The notes beneath the pieces were generated by a model. The model saw only the letters and a program-made list of their open reading frames with translations. It searched no databases and was not told the DNA's origin. DNA of 34,267 nt from an uncultured Neomegalonema sp. (lineage in GTDB: Bacteria > Pseudomonadota > Alphaproteobacteria > Rhodobacterales > Rhodobacteraceae). The DNA lies in assembly GCA_937958625.1 (NCBI GenBank), contig CALGNO010000086.1, positions 1 through 34,267 on the forward strand, written 5' to 3'. Position numbers and translations under genes: made by a program. This document shows positions 23,764 to 31,792 of this stretch, in pieces; within the stretch, counting starts at the first letter, position 1; each line of letters begins with the position of its first letter.

Positions 23764-23826
23764 GGAAGACTATGGGTGCACAGACAAGGTTGGTGAGGCA
23801 ACCGCGTCGCCATGACCGACATATAG

Positions 23827-24480
23827 CTAGCAACCATAGTGCACTTCTCGATGGCAGTTCGGACAAAGAGCTTGAGTATTTTCAACCGTATCGTCACCGC
23901 CTTCCGCAAGCGGGTTTTTGTGGTGCACTTCAAGGTAAGGTTGCCCGGTAGTTTTTCGTTTGAAAGGAGCCTTGCTACCGCAAAGTTCGCACTTTCCTTT
24001 TGCAAGGGCGAGACGCTCGGCAACGACGTCGTAGTTTCTCGAATAGACTCTTAAAGCAACAATTCGCGACGCCGACTTCGATGGCGCGGTTTCGAGACGC
24101 AGCTTTCGCGCTTCCTCGTCCGTCAGGGCGTCTCGAACTTTTTCATCGCCCTCACGAACAGCATTTTCACGATCACGATGCGACAGATAATTTATATTCT
24201 TTGCATCAAGAACAAGTGTGTAGCGAACGGTAGAGGTTGGGTTTTTGATGGCGTAATCGAGGACCTTTTCCCTAATAGGCTTGTCGATTGCGACCTCACC
24301 CCCACTGGTCAGATTCTTCGTTATTCTTTCTTCGCTACCACCAAATTCGACGACGACCGTTACTTCATCTCCGTCTTTCAATCCGTGCTGTCTACGCAAA
24401 GAAGCAGGAACGCTTACGCCCTGAAACTTGAAGTCACCTCCGTCGCTTCGACGAACGGACTTCTCCCAAGTCAAATCCAT
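23827..24480 (-). CDS. HNH endonuclease with an N-terminal AbrB/SpoVT-like segment
   Basis: A 217-residue protein. The C-terminal HNH domain is clear: C164-E-L-C167, then EVHHKNPLAEGG with the catalytic His pair at 186-187, ENTQ, and C206-P-N-C209-H210, which provides zinc knuckles and the ββα-metal active site. It most resembles McrA-like stand-alone HNH nucleases. Residues about 18-50 (FQGVSVPASLRRQHGLKDGDEVTVVV) recall the swapped-hairpin AbrB/MazE DNA-binding fold; this is only a motif-level impression. GAGGAAG precedes ATG 24480. GC content is visibly lower than the flanking genes, consistent with transfer. A DNA-defence or mobile-element role is possible, but no partner methylase or integrase is nearby. 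Confidence 0.8.
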   Translation of the reverse strand: MDLTWEKSVRRSDGGDFKFQGVSVPASLRRQHGLKDGDEVTVVVEFGGSEERITKNLTSGGEVAIDKPIREKVLDYAIKNPTSTVRYTLVLDAKNINYLSHRDRENAVREGDEKVRDALTDEEARKLRLETAPSKSASRIVALRVYSRNYDVVAERLALAKGKCELCGSKAPFKRKTTGQPYLEVHHKNPLAEGGDDTVENTQALCPNCHREVHYGC

Positions 24481-24542
24481 TTAAGACTTCCTCTTAATCC
24501 CGAATTACGAACAGACCGTCAGACAAATACGGGTATTGTGTA

Positions 24543-26060
24543 TCAGGCAAACGTCTCGCCAAATTCATCGCGCAGAACATTTTTCTTCACCTTGCCCATC
24601 GTGTTCCGGGGCAGTTCATTGATAAAGAACACGCGCTTTGGCTGTTTGAATTTCGCGAGCTGGCTGGAGAGCGCGTCCAAGACGCTCGCCTCGGTCTGCG
24701 AGCCGTTCCCGACGATACAGGCGACGACGCCTTCGCCGAAATCCGGGTGCGGGACGCCGATGACGGCGGACTCCGTGACGCCATCCAGCGCGTCGATGAC
24801 GCCTTCGACTTCCTTCGGATAGACGTTGAAGCCGCCGGTGATGATCAAGTCCTTGCCGCGTCCGACGATGGTGACGTAGCCGTCCGTATCCCGCCGCCCG
24901 AGGTCGCCGGTGATGAAGAAGCCGTCGGAACGCATTTCCTCCTTCGTCTTCTCCGGCATCCGCCAATAGCCCTGACAGACATTATCGCCGCGCACTTCGA
25001 TGGTGCCGATCTCGCCCTCTGTCACCGGTGCGCCATCGGCCCCGACGATGCGCAGATCGACCCCCGGCAGCGGAAAGCCCACTGTTCCGGCCCGGCGCTC
25101 GCCGTCATAGGGGTTCGACGTGTTCATGTTCGTCTCGGTCATGCCATAGCGTTCGAGGATGCGGTGGCCGGTTCGCGTTTCAAAGGCGCGATGGGTCTCG
25201 GCCAACAGAGGCGCAGAGCCGGACGTGAAGAGGCGCATATTGGCACACAGATCGCGGGTCAAATCTTCGCGCGCCAGCAGACGGGTGTAGAAGGTCGGTA
25301 CGCCCATCATGACGGTCGCGCTCGGCAGATGCTCGATGACCGCGTCGGCATTGAAACCGCCGAGAAAGATCAGCTTTCCCCCGGCCAGCATCACCGGATT
25401 GCTGGCCACAAACAGACCGTGGGTGTGAAAGATCGGCAGCGTGTGCAGCAACACGTCATCACCGCTCATCCGCCACGCCTCGACCAGCGTTTCGGCATTG
25501 GAGAGCAGGTTTCTGTGCGACAGCATCGCCCCCTTCGACCGCCCGGTGGTGCCCGAGGTGTAGAGGATGGCGGCGAGGTCACCGGGGCCGCGCGGGATCG
25601 TCTCGAAATCGGCGCTGTCGGGCACCCTGTCGAAGAAAGTCCCGGCGCTGTCCGCCTCGTTGCGCCAGAGGCCGAACGTATCGAGGTGAACGCCGAGGCG
25701 GCCCGTCATCTCGCGATAGGCGGCTGCGTCCTTGGGATCGCAAAGGAATATGCGCGGCGCGGCATCGCCTATGAAATACTCGATTTCGGCGGGGGTGTAG
25801 GCGGTATTCAGCGGCAGGAACACGCCCCCTGCCCTGACCGTCGCCAGATAGAGCATCAGGGCTTCGATAGATTTAGGAACCTGCGCCGCGACCCGGTCGC
25901 CGGGCTTAAGCCCGCTTTCGATCAGAGCGGCGGCGAAGCGGGCGGTGACGTCCTGCACATCGCCATAGATATAGCGCCGCGTCGGATCGCCCGGAATGAC
26001 CGCGAACGCGCGCGACTCGTCCCCGCCGCCCAGCAAGCCGTCGAACAGTGTGTTGGTCAT
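24543..26060 (-). CDS. matB: Malonyl-CoA synthetase (acyl-CoA synthetase, MatB-type)
   Basis: A 505-residue adenylate-forming enzyme that activates malonate (or methylmalonate) with ATP and CoA. Motifs: ATP loop LYTSGTTGRSKG, RYGMTETNMNTSNPY and RRAGTVGFPLPGV as in the MatB family, GDLGRRD, and the catalytic Lys in PRNTMGKVKK. ATG 26060 overlaps the dctM stop as ATGA, so synthesis is coupled to the TRAP transporter; the frame runs to 26117 inside dctM without support. Co-translation with a dicarboxylate-type transporter strongly suggests import then CoA activation of the same acid. MatA (malonyl-CoA decarboxylase) is not in the window. Other carboxylates cannot be excluded from sequence alone. 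Confidence 0.87.
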   Translation of the reverse strand: MTNTLFDGLLGGGDESRAFAVIPGDPTRRYIYGDVQDVTARFAAALIESGLKPGDRVAAQVPKSIEALMLYLATVRAGGVFLPLNTAYTPAEIEYFIGDAAPRIFLCDPKDAAAYREMTGRLGVHLDTFGLWRNEADSAGTFFDRVPDSADFETIPRGPGDLAAILYTSGTTGRSKGAMLSHRNLLSNAETLVEAWRMSGDDVLLHTLPIFHTHGLFVASNPVMLAGGKLIFLGGFNADAVIEHLPSATVMMGVPTFYTRLLAREDLTRDLCANMRLFTSGSAPLLAETHRAFETRTGHRILERYGMTETNMNTSNPYDGERRAGTVGFPLPGVDLRIVGADGAPVTEGEIGTIEVRGDNVCQGYWRMPEKTKEEMRSDGFFITGDLGRRDTDGYVTIVGRGKDLIITGGFNVYPKEVEGVIDALDGVTESAVIGVPHPDFGEGVVACIVGNGSQTEASVLDALSSQLAKFKQPKRVFFINELPRNTMGKVKKNVLRDEFGETFA

Positions 26061-27373
26061 ATCTCGGCCCCCATGATCGCATCGGGCAACCATGTTGCGA
26101 TACCGGGAAACAGACATAGGATCAGAATCGCCAGCACCATGCAGCCGACATAGGGCAGCGAGCCGAGAAGGATCGTCTTCAGCTTGATGTCCGGCGCGAT
26201 GCCGTTGATGACATAGAGGTTCAGTCCCACGGGCGGCGAGATCAGCCCGATTTCCATATTGATCGTCAGGATGACCGCGAACCAGTAGGGGTCAAAACCG
26301 GCGGTCAGGATAATCGGCAAGAGGATCGGTGCCGCCATCAGGATCACTGCCACCGGGGGCAGGAAAAATCCGGCAACCAGCAGAAAGACGTTGATGACCC
26401 CCATCAGCACCCAGCGGTTGACGTCGAGCGTGCCGATATACTCGGCGATGCTCTGGGTGACTTGCAGGCTGGAAAGCATATAGCTGAACACGCCCGCCGC
26501 GCCGATGATGAACAGGATCATTACGCTCTCGCGTGTCGAATCGCGCATCACGGTCCACAGCACGCGCCAATCCCACAGGCGATAGATCACCACAGCCAGC
26601 AGGATGCACAGCAGCGCCCCGACGGCGGCGGTCTCGGACGGCGTCGCGATGCCGCCATACATCGCGTAAAGCACGCCAACGATCACCAGCAGGAACGGCA
26701 CGACCCGTGGCAGCACTTCAAACCGCTGTTTCCAGCTAAACGTGCGGCCCGCCAAGGCATCGCCGGACCCGCTGCGCCATGTGCCGTAAATCGACCATGC
26801 CATGAACAGGCCGACCAGCAGCAGACCGGGCATCACGCCCGCCAGAAACAGCCGCCCGATCGAGGTCTCCGTCGCGATGCCATAGACGATCATCGTGACC
26901 GAGGGCGGGATCAGAATCCCTAGCGTGCCGCCCGCCGCAATCGACCCGGCGGCGACCCCGTCGGGAAATCCGCGCTTGCGCATCTCGGGGATGCCCATCT
27001 TGCCGATGGCGGCGCAGGTGGCGGGGCTTGACCCGGACATCGCCGCGAACAGCGCGCAGGCTCCGAGGTTAGAGATCACCAGCCCGCCGGGGATGCGGGT
27101 CAGCCAGCGGTCGAGGGCCTCGTACAAATCCGCCCCCGCGCGGGTCGACGCGATCACCGCCCCCATGACGATGAACATCGGAATCGCCAGCAGCGCGAAG
27201 CTGTCGATCTTGCCGAAAAACAGCTCCGGGATCAGCTCCAGCGCCGCAAAACCCCGGTTCCAGAACATGAACCCGGCGGAGACAATCAGCAGACCGATGG
27301 CCACCGACACGCCCGAGAAAAGAACGAGGATCGTGACGACGCCGATCAGCGCCCCGAGCAGAAGCGGGTCCAT
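26057..27373 (-). CDS. dctM: TRAP transporter large membrane subunit DctM
   Basis: A 438-residue membrane protein with roughly twelve hydrophobic segments, the sodium-coupled transport subunit of a TRAP transporter. Family segments include the N-terminal GVSVAIGLLIVSAGFMF, SGSSPATCAAIGKMGIPEM, AAGGTLGILIPPS and ISPPVGLNLYVINGI. The ATG overlaps the dctQ stop (TGATG at 27371-27375) and its own stop overlaps matB (ATGA), so Q, M and matB form one coupled unit. Confidence 0.95.
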   Translation of the reverse strand: MDPLLLGALIGVVTILVLFSGVSVAIGLLIVSAGFMFWNRGFAALELIPELFFGKIDSFALLAIPMFIVMGAVIASTRAGADLYEALDRWLTRIPGGLVISNLGACALFAAMSGSSPATCAAIGKMGIPEMRKRGFPDGVAAGSIAAGGTLGILIPPSVTMIVYGIATETSIGRLFLAGVMPGLLLVGLFMAWSIYGTWRSGSGDALAGRTFSWKQRFEVLPRVVPFLLVIVGVLYAMYGGIATPSETAAVGALLCILLAVVIYRLWDWRVLWTVMRDSTRESVMILFIIGAAGVFSYMLSSLQVTQSIAEYIGTLDVNRWVLMGVINVFLLVAGFFLPPVAVILMAAPILLPIILTAGFDPYWFAVILTINMEIGLISPPVGLNLYVINGIAPDIKLKTILLGSLPYVGCMVLAILILCLFPGIATWLPDAIMGAEI

Positions 27374-27939
27374 CAGACGCCCTCCCCGGTGGTCTCTTCG
27401 TCAAGGCTGAACGGCGCCTCGATACCGAGAAGCAATCCCACGAGATCGGCGATCAGTTGCAGCATCAGCAGGCCAAAACCAACGGGCACCATCAGATAGA
27501 CCGGCCATTGCACCGGTCCCCAGACGGAATCAGTGCGCCATCCGCGCTGATAGGCGAGGTGAAACATCTCGTACCCATACCAGACGACGATGCCGACCAG
27601 CACGATACACGCCGTCAGCACGACGACCGCCAGCGCCTTGCGCAGGCCCATCGGCAGCATCAGCGGGATCAGGTCGACATTCACATGCCCACGCAACCGC
27701 TGGACATAGGGCAACCCGATCAGGGTCGCGCCGACCATCATGAACGTCACCATCTCTGTCTGCCAGATCGTCGACTCGCCGAGCCAAAACCGGACATAGA
27801 GCATCTGACACGTGATGAAGATCGCCGCGATAATCAGGAACGCCGCGACGATTCCGCAAAGGGTCGAAATCGCCCCCACCGCACGCAGGAATGGATTGCC
27901 GCCGTGGCGGGCGATCTTGATTTCAGCGGGTGCTGACAT
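27373..27939 (-). CDS. dctQ: TRAP transporter small membrane subunit DctQ
   Basis: A 188-residue membrane protein with four hydrophobic helices (IVAAFLIIAAIFITCQML; FMMVGATLIGLPYVQ; VVVLTACIVLVGIVVWYGYEM; YLMVPVGFGLLMLQLIADLVG), the scaffold partner of DctM. The ribosome site is weak (GAGG some 10 bases upstream). It lies 179 bases after dctP, and that gap contains a palindromic repeat; it overlaps dctM by one to three bases. Confidence 0.92.
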   Translation of the reverse strand: MSAPAEIKIARHGGNPFLRAVGAISTLCGIVAAFLIIAAIFITCQMLYVRFWLGESTIWQTEMVTFMMVGATLIGLPYVQRLRGHVNVDLIPLMLPMGLRKALAVVVLTACIVLVGIVVWYGYEMFHLAYQRGWRTDSVWGPVQWPVYLMVPVGFGLLMLQLIADLVGLLLGIEAPFSLDEETTGEGV

Positions 27940-28020
27940 GGGCGCGGCCTCGGATTTCGCGAAGGAAGGTTACGCTCTCGGAAGGGCGACATTTTGCGAA
28001 GGATCGTAGATAAAACGCGT

Positions 28021-28108
28021 CCTTCGAGACGCGGGCGATGCCCGCTCCTCAGGATGAGGCAGACGCATTACCTCACCCTGAGGAGCCGCGAAGCGGCGTC
28101 TCGAAGGG
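28021..28108. repeat. 88-base interspersed palindromic element between dctP and dctQ
   Basis: The left arm starts CCTTCGAGACGC and contains the small hairpin GCGGGCGATGCCCGC and then TCCTCAGGATGAGG. The right arm runs CCTCACCCTGAGGA, then GCGAAGC, and ends GCGTCTCGAAGG, complementary to the start. The arms therefore fold into one long cruciform with side hairpins. Elements with these words are common, as I recall, in alphaproteobacterial genomes. Its place after dctP could raise the abundance of the binding-protein message over the membrane subunits. Confidence 0.8.
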
Positions 28109-28118
28109 TGCTAGCGGA

Positions 28119-29105
28119 TCACTCGACCTCGAGTGCCATATCCAGCAGTTTCTGGCCGTCGGGATTATCCTCGACGAAGGCGGCATAGGAGGTTTCCTTC
28201 GCCAGATCCTGCCATGCCTTGAAGTCATCGTCGCTCATCTGCGCGATCTCGACGCCGTTCTCTTCGAAGACCTCGACGGATTTTGCATCCGCGGACTTGC
28301 CTTCTTCGAGATAAAACGCCTCGGCCTTGGCCGCGCCTTCACGCAGGGCATTTTGCTGATCTTCGGTAAGGCCATCGAAGGCGGATTTGTTCATCAGCAA
28401 GGGCTGATACATGAACCACAGGGCCACGTCTCCGGCGGGGGTGTAGCACTTCACCTGCTCGAAAATGCGATACGAGACAAAGCTGGAGGACGAGGTATTC
28501 GCCCCCTGCAACACGCCGGTCTGGATCGCGTTATAGAGTTCGGACGAGGCCATCGACGCAATCGACGCGCCGCCCCCGGCCAGCATTTGCTCGAACGCCT
28601 TGCCCGCAGCGCGCATCTGAAGGCCCTCGATGTCGCCCGGGTTGGTGATGCACTTGTCCTTGCCGACAAAGCCGCCAGCCAGCCAGCCATGGACGAGGAC
28701 CATCACATCATCCTCGGCCATCTGCGCCTCGATCTCCTCCATGAAGGGCGAGTTGCTGAGGCGTGCGGCGTGGTCGTGGTTTTTCACCAGACCCGGCATC
28801 AGGGTAAGGTTATAGGCCGGACGCTGACCCCCCGCATAGGAGAGCGGCAGGACGGTCATATCAAGCTGACCGCGCGAGAGCGGGCGGTACTGCTCTCGCG
28901 GCTTGAAGAGGGATTTCGACGGGAAAATCTCGATGTTGAGATCGACATCGGCCTCGGCCACATGATCGGCGACCATCTGTGCGACCTTGTGGCGGACGTC
29001 CTTCGTGGACCACTGGTGCGACAGGCGCAGATCGGCGGCCCCGGCCACCGTGGATACGGTCATCGCGGCGCAGAGCGCGGCGGCGGAAGTCAGGCGTGCA
29101 AGCAT
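28119..29105 (-). CDS. dctP: TRAP transporter substrate-binding protein DctP
   Basis: A 328-residue periplasmic binding protein with Sec leader (SAAALCAAMTVSTVAGA, then ADLRLSHQW). The carboxylate-binding Arg is in GLQMRAAG and the hinge/ligand region GVLQGANTSSSSF follows the family pattern. It heads the dctP-dctQ-dctM-matB operon; GGGAGAG precedes ATG 29105. The ligand is likely a small carboxylate, possibly malonate given matB. It is divergent from livG, with a 156-base shared upstream region. Confidence 0.93.
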   Translation of the reverse strand: MLARLTSAAALCAAMTVSTVAGAADLRLSHQWSTKDVRHKVAQMVADHVAEADVDLNIEIFPSKSLFKPREQYRPLSRGQLDMTVLPLSYAGGQRPAYNLTLMPGLVKNHDHAARLSNSPFMEEIEAQMAEDDVMVLVHGWLAGGFVGKDKCITNPGDIEGLQMRAAGKAFEQMLAGGGASIASMASSELYNAIQTGVLQGANTSSSSFVSYRIFEQVKCYTPAGDVALWFMYQPLLMNKSAFDGLTEDQQNALREGAAKAEAFYLEEGKSADAKSVEVFEENGVEIAQMSDDDFKAWQDLAKETSYAAFVEDNPDGQKLLDMALEVE

Positions 29106-29261
29106 TGTTCTCTCCCATTCGGCACCGCCTTATGTGGCGGTTGCTTCGGAATGGGACGGTAAGCCGCACTTGCCATCTGTCAATCCTAACACGTCGCAAG
29201 AAGCCACTGGCGCACCCCCACCCATTCCCGCTAGTGATGGAAAATATCACGGGGAGCGCGG

Positions 29262-30041
29262 ATGATTCAGGTCGAGGCAGTGTCGAAACGGTTCGGGGGC
29301 GTTCATGCCGTTTCGGACTGTACCCTGTCGATCGAGACCGGCTCGATCACCGGGCTGATCGGGCCAAACGGCGCGGGCAAGACGACGCTGTTCAACATGA
29401 TCGCGGGCCTCTTCGCGCCGACCTCCGGGCGTATCACGCTCGATGGCGAGGATGTCACGGGCCTGTCGCCCCACAAACTTTTCCACAAGGGCCTCCTGCG
29501 CACCTTTCAGATTGCGCACGAGTTTTCGACGATGACGGTGCTGGAGAACCTGATGATGGTGCCGGACCGTCAGCTTGGCGAAACGCTGATGAATACCTGG
29601 TTCGCGCGCGGCAAGGTGCGGGCGCAGGAACGGATCATTCGCGAGAAGGCCGAGGAGGTGATCGACTTCCTCAAGATCGGCCATCTGACTCACGAGCGCG
29701 CAGGAAACTTGTCCGGGGGCCAGAAAAAGCTGCTGGAACTGGGCCGCACCATGATGGTCGATGCCAAGGTGGTGCTGCTGGATGAGGTCGGAGCCGGGGT
29801 CAACCGCACCCTGCTGGCCGAGATCGGCGACGCGATCCTGAAACTGAACGCCGAGCGCGGCTATACGTTTTGCATGATCGAACACGACATGGATTTCATC
29901 GCGCGGCTTTGCGACCCGGTGATCGTGATGGCCGAGGGCACGGTGCTGGCCACCGGCACCGCCGCCGAGGTTCGGGCGAATGAGACGGTGATCGAGGCGT
30001 ATCTGGGCCGTGGCGTGACGAAAAAGCGGGTGACGGCGTGA
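29262..30041 (+). CDS. livG: Branched-chain amino acid-type ABC transporter ATPase LivG
   Basis: A 259-residue ATPase of the LIV (HAAT) family. Walker A GPNGAGKTT, signature LSGGQKKLLELGR, Walker B VVLLDEVGAG (Pro of DEP replaced by Val, common in this subfamily), and the LivG-specific C-terminal section AEVRANETVIEAYLGRG. GGGGAGCG lies just before ATG 29262. It opens the operon livG-livF-(insert)-livH-livM. No livK/livJ binding-protein gene is in the window, so the substrate (amino acid, urea or other amide) cannot be named. Confidence 0.92.
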   Translation: MIQVEAVSKRFGGVHAVSDCTLSIETGSITGLIGPNGAGKTTLFNMIAGLFAPTSGRITLDGEDVTGLSPHKLFHKGLLRTFQIAHEFSTMTVLENLMMVPDRQLGETLMNTWFARGKVRAQERIIREKAEEVIDFLKIGHLTHERAGNLSGGQKKLLELGRTMMVDAKVVLLDEVGAGVNRTLLAEIGDAILKLNAERGYTFCMIEHDMDFIARLCDPVIVMAEGTVLATGTAAEVRANETVIEAYLGRGVTKKRVTA

Positions 30042-30074
30042 GGAAAGATGCCACGCGCAGCGTGCCAACAAACT

Positions 30075-30184
30075 CCCTCTCCCGTCTGCGGGAGAGGGTC
30101 GGGGTGAGGGCCGCAGTATCTAGGCTGGAAACAGTTCTCCCCGCGCAGAGAACCCCCACCCAACCCTCACCCAATGGGGGAGGG
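30075..30184. repeat. Palindromic element between livG and livF
   Basis: Perfect hairpin CCCTCTCCCG (30075-30084), loop TCTG, CGGGAGAGGG (30089-30098), then TCGGGGTGAGGG. It ends with a mirror part CCCTCACCC (30164-30172) that pairs, with one mismatch, with GGGGGAGGG (30176-30184). The two parts can also pair with each other over distance. The last arm doubles as the purine-rich region eight bases before the livF ATG. Confidence 0.7.
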
Positions 30185-30192
30185 CTTTGACC

Positions 30193-30894
30193 ATGCTCCT
30201 GAACGGCCAGAACATAACCGGCGGCTATGGCGGGGCGGACATCCTCAAGGGCTGCTCCATCGGCGTCGAGCGCGGGGAGATTGCCGTGATCGTCGGACCA
30301 AACGGCGCGGGGAAATCCACGGCGATGAAGGCGTTGCTCGGGATGCTCGACCTGCGTGAAGGGGCGGTAACGCTCGACGGCAAGGACATCTCCGGCCTCT
30401 CGACTCAGGCACGGATTGCGGAGGGCATCGGCTTCGTACCTCAGACTGAAAATGTATTCACGTCCATGACGGTGGAAGAAAATCTTCAGATGGGCGGATA
30501 TCTGCGCGATGACGATATTTCCGGCACCATCGAGCAAATATACGCCCTGTTCCCTATCCTTGGCGAGAAACGCCGACAGGCGGCAGGCGAGCTTTCGGGC
30601 GGCCAACGCCAGCAGGTCGCCGTGGGGCGCGCGATGATGACCCAGCCCTCGGTGCTGATGCTGGACGAGCCGACGGCAGGGGTCTCGCCCATCGTCATGG
30701 ACGAGTTGTTCGACCGGATCATCGAGGTCCGCAATACCGGCGTCGCGGTGCTGATGGTCGAACAGAACGCGCGGCAAGCGCTGGAGATTGCCGACCGGGG
30801 CTATGTGCTGGTCACGGGGGAGAACCGGTTTACTGATACGGGCGAGGCGCTGCTGGCCGATCCGGAAGTGCGGCGGAGTTTTCTGGGGGGATGA
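30193..30894 (+). CDS. livF: Branched-chain amino acid-type ABC transporter ATPase LivF
   Basis: A 233-residue second LIV ATPase. Walker A GPNGAGKST, Q-loop VPQTENVF, signature LSGGQRQQ, Walker B LMLDEPTAG and the ending RRSFLGG typical of LivF. ATG 30193 is preferred over an in-frame TTG at 30187 because it is eight bases after GGGGGAGGG. That sequence can be sequestered in a hairpin, so translation could be modulated. The next LIV gene, livH, is separated by about 900 bases of foreign-looking DNA. Confidence 0.92.
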   Translation: MLLNGQNITGGYGGADILKGCSIGVERGEIAVIVGPNGAGKSTAMKALLGMLDLREGAVTLDGKDISGLSTQARIAEGIGFVPQTENVFTSMTVEENLQMGGYLRDDDISGTIEQIYALFPILGEKRRQAAGELSGGQRQQVAVGRAMMTQPSVLMLDEPTAGVSPIVMDELFDRIIEVRNTGVAVLMVEQNARQALEIADRGYVLVTGENRFTDTGEALLADPEVRRSFLGG

Positions 30895-30978
30895 TTAAAT
30901 ATGAACACTCATCGACTGAGGCTATTTTTATTAGTAATTGCGAAACACAACCTCAACAAAAAAGGTTTGAGATAGCAC

Positions 30979-31752
30979 ATGAACTTAACACGTGAAGAAG
31001 ACGAACCGTTTGAGAGTGCAAGACTTTACATCGAGAGTGCAAAAGCGCATCTTGAAGACTTTTCAATCTCTTCACGTGATTTTCTCAATGGTTTGAGCTA
31101 CGGAACGCATTGGAGAACCGATCCTCGCTCAAAAGAGCGTATTTTCTACGCAAGAGTAAACGGGAAGTCTCCACCACGGATTCGCAAGGCTATGACTGAC
31201 ACTCTTGTCGATCTCCGCCACGCTCTAGATCAAGCGGTGTACTACGCGGCAACACAATTTCATATCGAAAATCATAGGACATTATATTTTCCGTTTGGAA
31301 TAGAATTGGAAAATCTCGAAAAGGAAATCAAAAGAAAGTGCCGAGGTATTCCAGTGGATTTAATTGATCTAATCCGCTCATATAAACCCTACAAAAATGG
31401 GAATTATCTGCTCTGGTCGCTAACAAGATTAGCCGCCTACAAACATCGCGGCATAATACAGATTTTCGCGGATGTCGGATTGGGTATAAACCCAAACCAA
31501 CAAGGCAACATAAATATTCGTGTCAATAGTGCAGGTGGCGGTAAAATAAATTTTAATGGCGAAGTAGAGCTGGCTCGTGTTGCGCCTAACGATCCATTCG
31601 AATGCGCTGCAAGGCCAACTTTTTCATTGGTCTTTGGAGATACGGACGTCATGAAAAATGAAGAAGTGCACCCCTACTTGAGAGAAATCCTTACGAAAGT
31701 AGAACAAATAATCAACGACATCGCTGCAAAAGTAATTGAGCTAAAGCGATGA
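30979..31752 (+). CDS. AT-rich hypothetical protein inserted in the liv operon
   Basis: A 257-residue soluble protein with no leader or membrane segment. I do not recognise a named family with confidence. The segment TDTLVDLRHALDQAVYYAA followed by TLYFPFGIE resembles a widespread class of uncharacterised bacterial proteins with a helical HNLRSALDH-like motif and a following FPI/FPF strand, often scattered as accessory genes. Its base and codon use are clearly AT-rich (AAA, AAT, ATA common) against GC-rich neighbours, indicating recent transfer. A weak GAGA lies seven bases before the ATG. It separates livF from livH, same strand. No function is proposed. Confidence 0.8.
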   Translation: MNLTREEDEPFESARLYIESAKAHLEDFSISSRDFLNGLSYGTHWRTDPRSKERIFYARVNGKSPPRIRKAMTDTLVDLRHALDQAVYYAATQFHIENHRTLYFPFGIELENLEKEIKRKCRGIPVDLIDLIRSYKPYKNGNYLLWSLTRLAAYKHRGIIQIFADVGLGINPNQQGNINIRVNSAGGGKINFNGEVELARVAPNDPFECAARPTFSLVFGDTDVMKNEEVHPYLREILTKVEQIINDIAAKVIELKR

Positions 31753-31792
31753 AGTACGATGCCGCATTAGTAAAAAAATCTAAATTTCACCT

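Noticed and set aside
24747-26153. 468-codon open frame on the plus strand opposite matB and the end of dctM
   Set aside because: Antisense to well-supported genes, crosses their junction and shows no family motif.
29234-29250. GTGAT/ATCAC inverted repeat just before livG
   Set aside because: Only five-base arms; possible operator but too short to separate from chance.
30901-30975. 24-codon frame just before the AT-rich gene in the liv operon
   Set aside because: No ribosome site and no recognisable pattern; likely a chance frame in AT-rich DNA.
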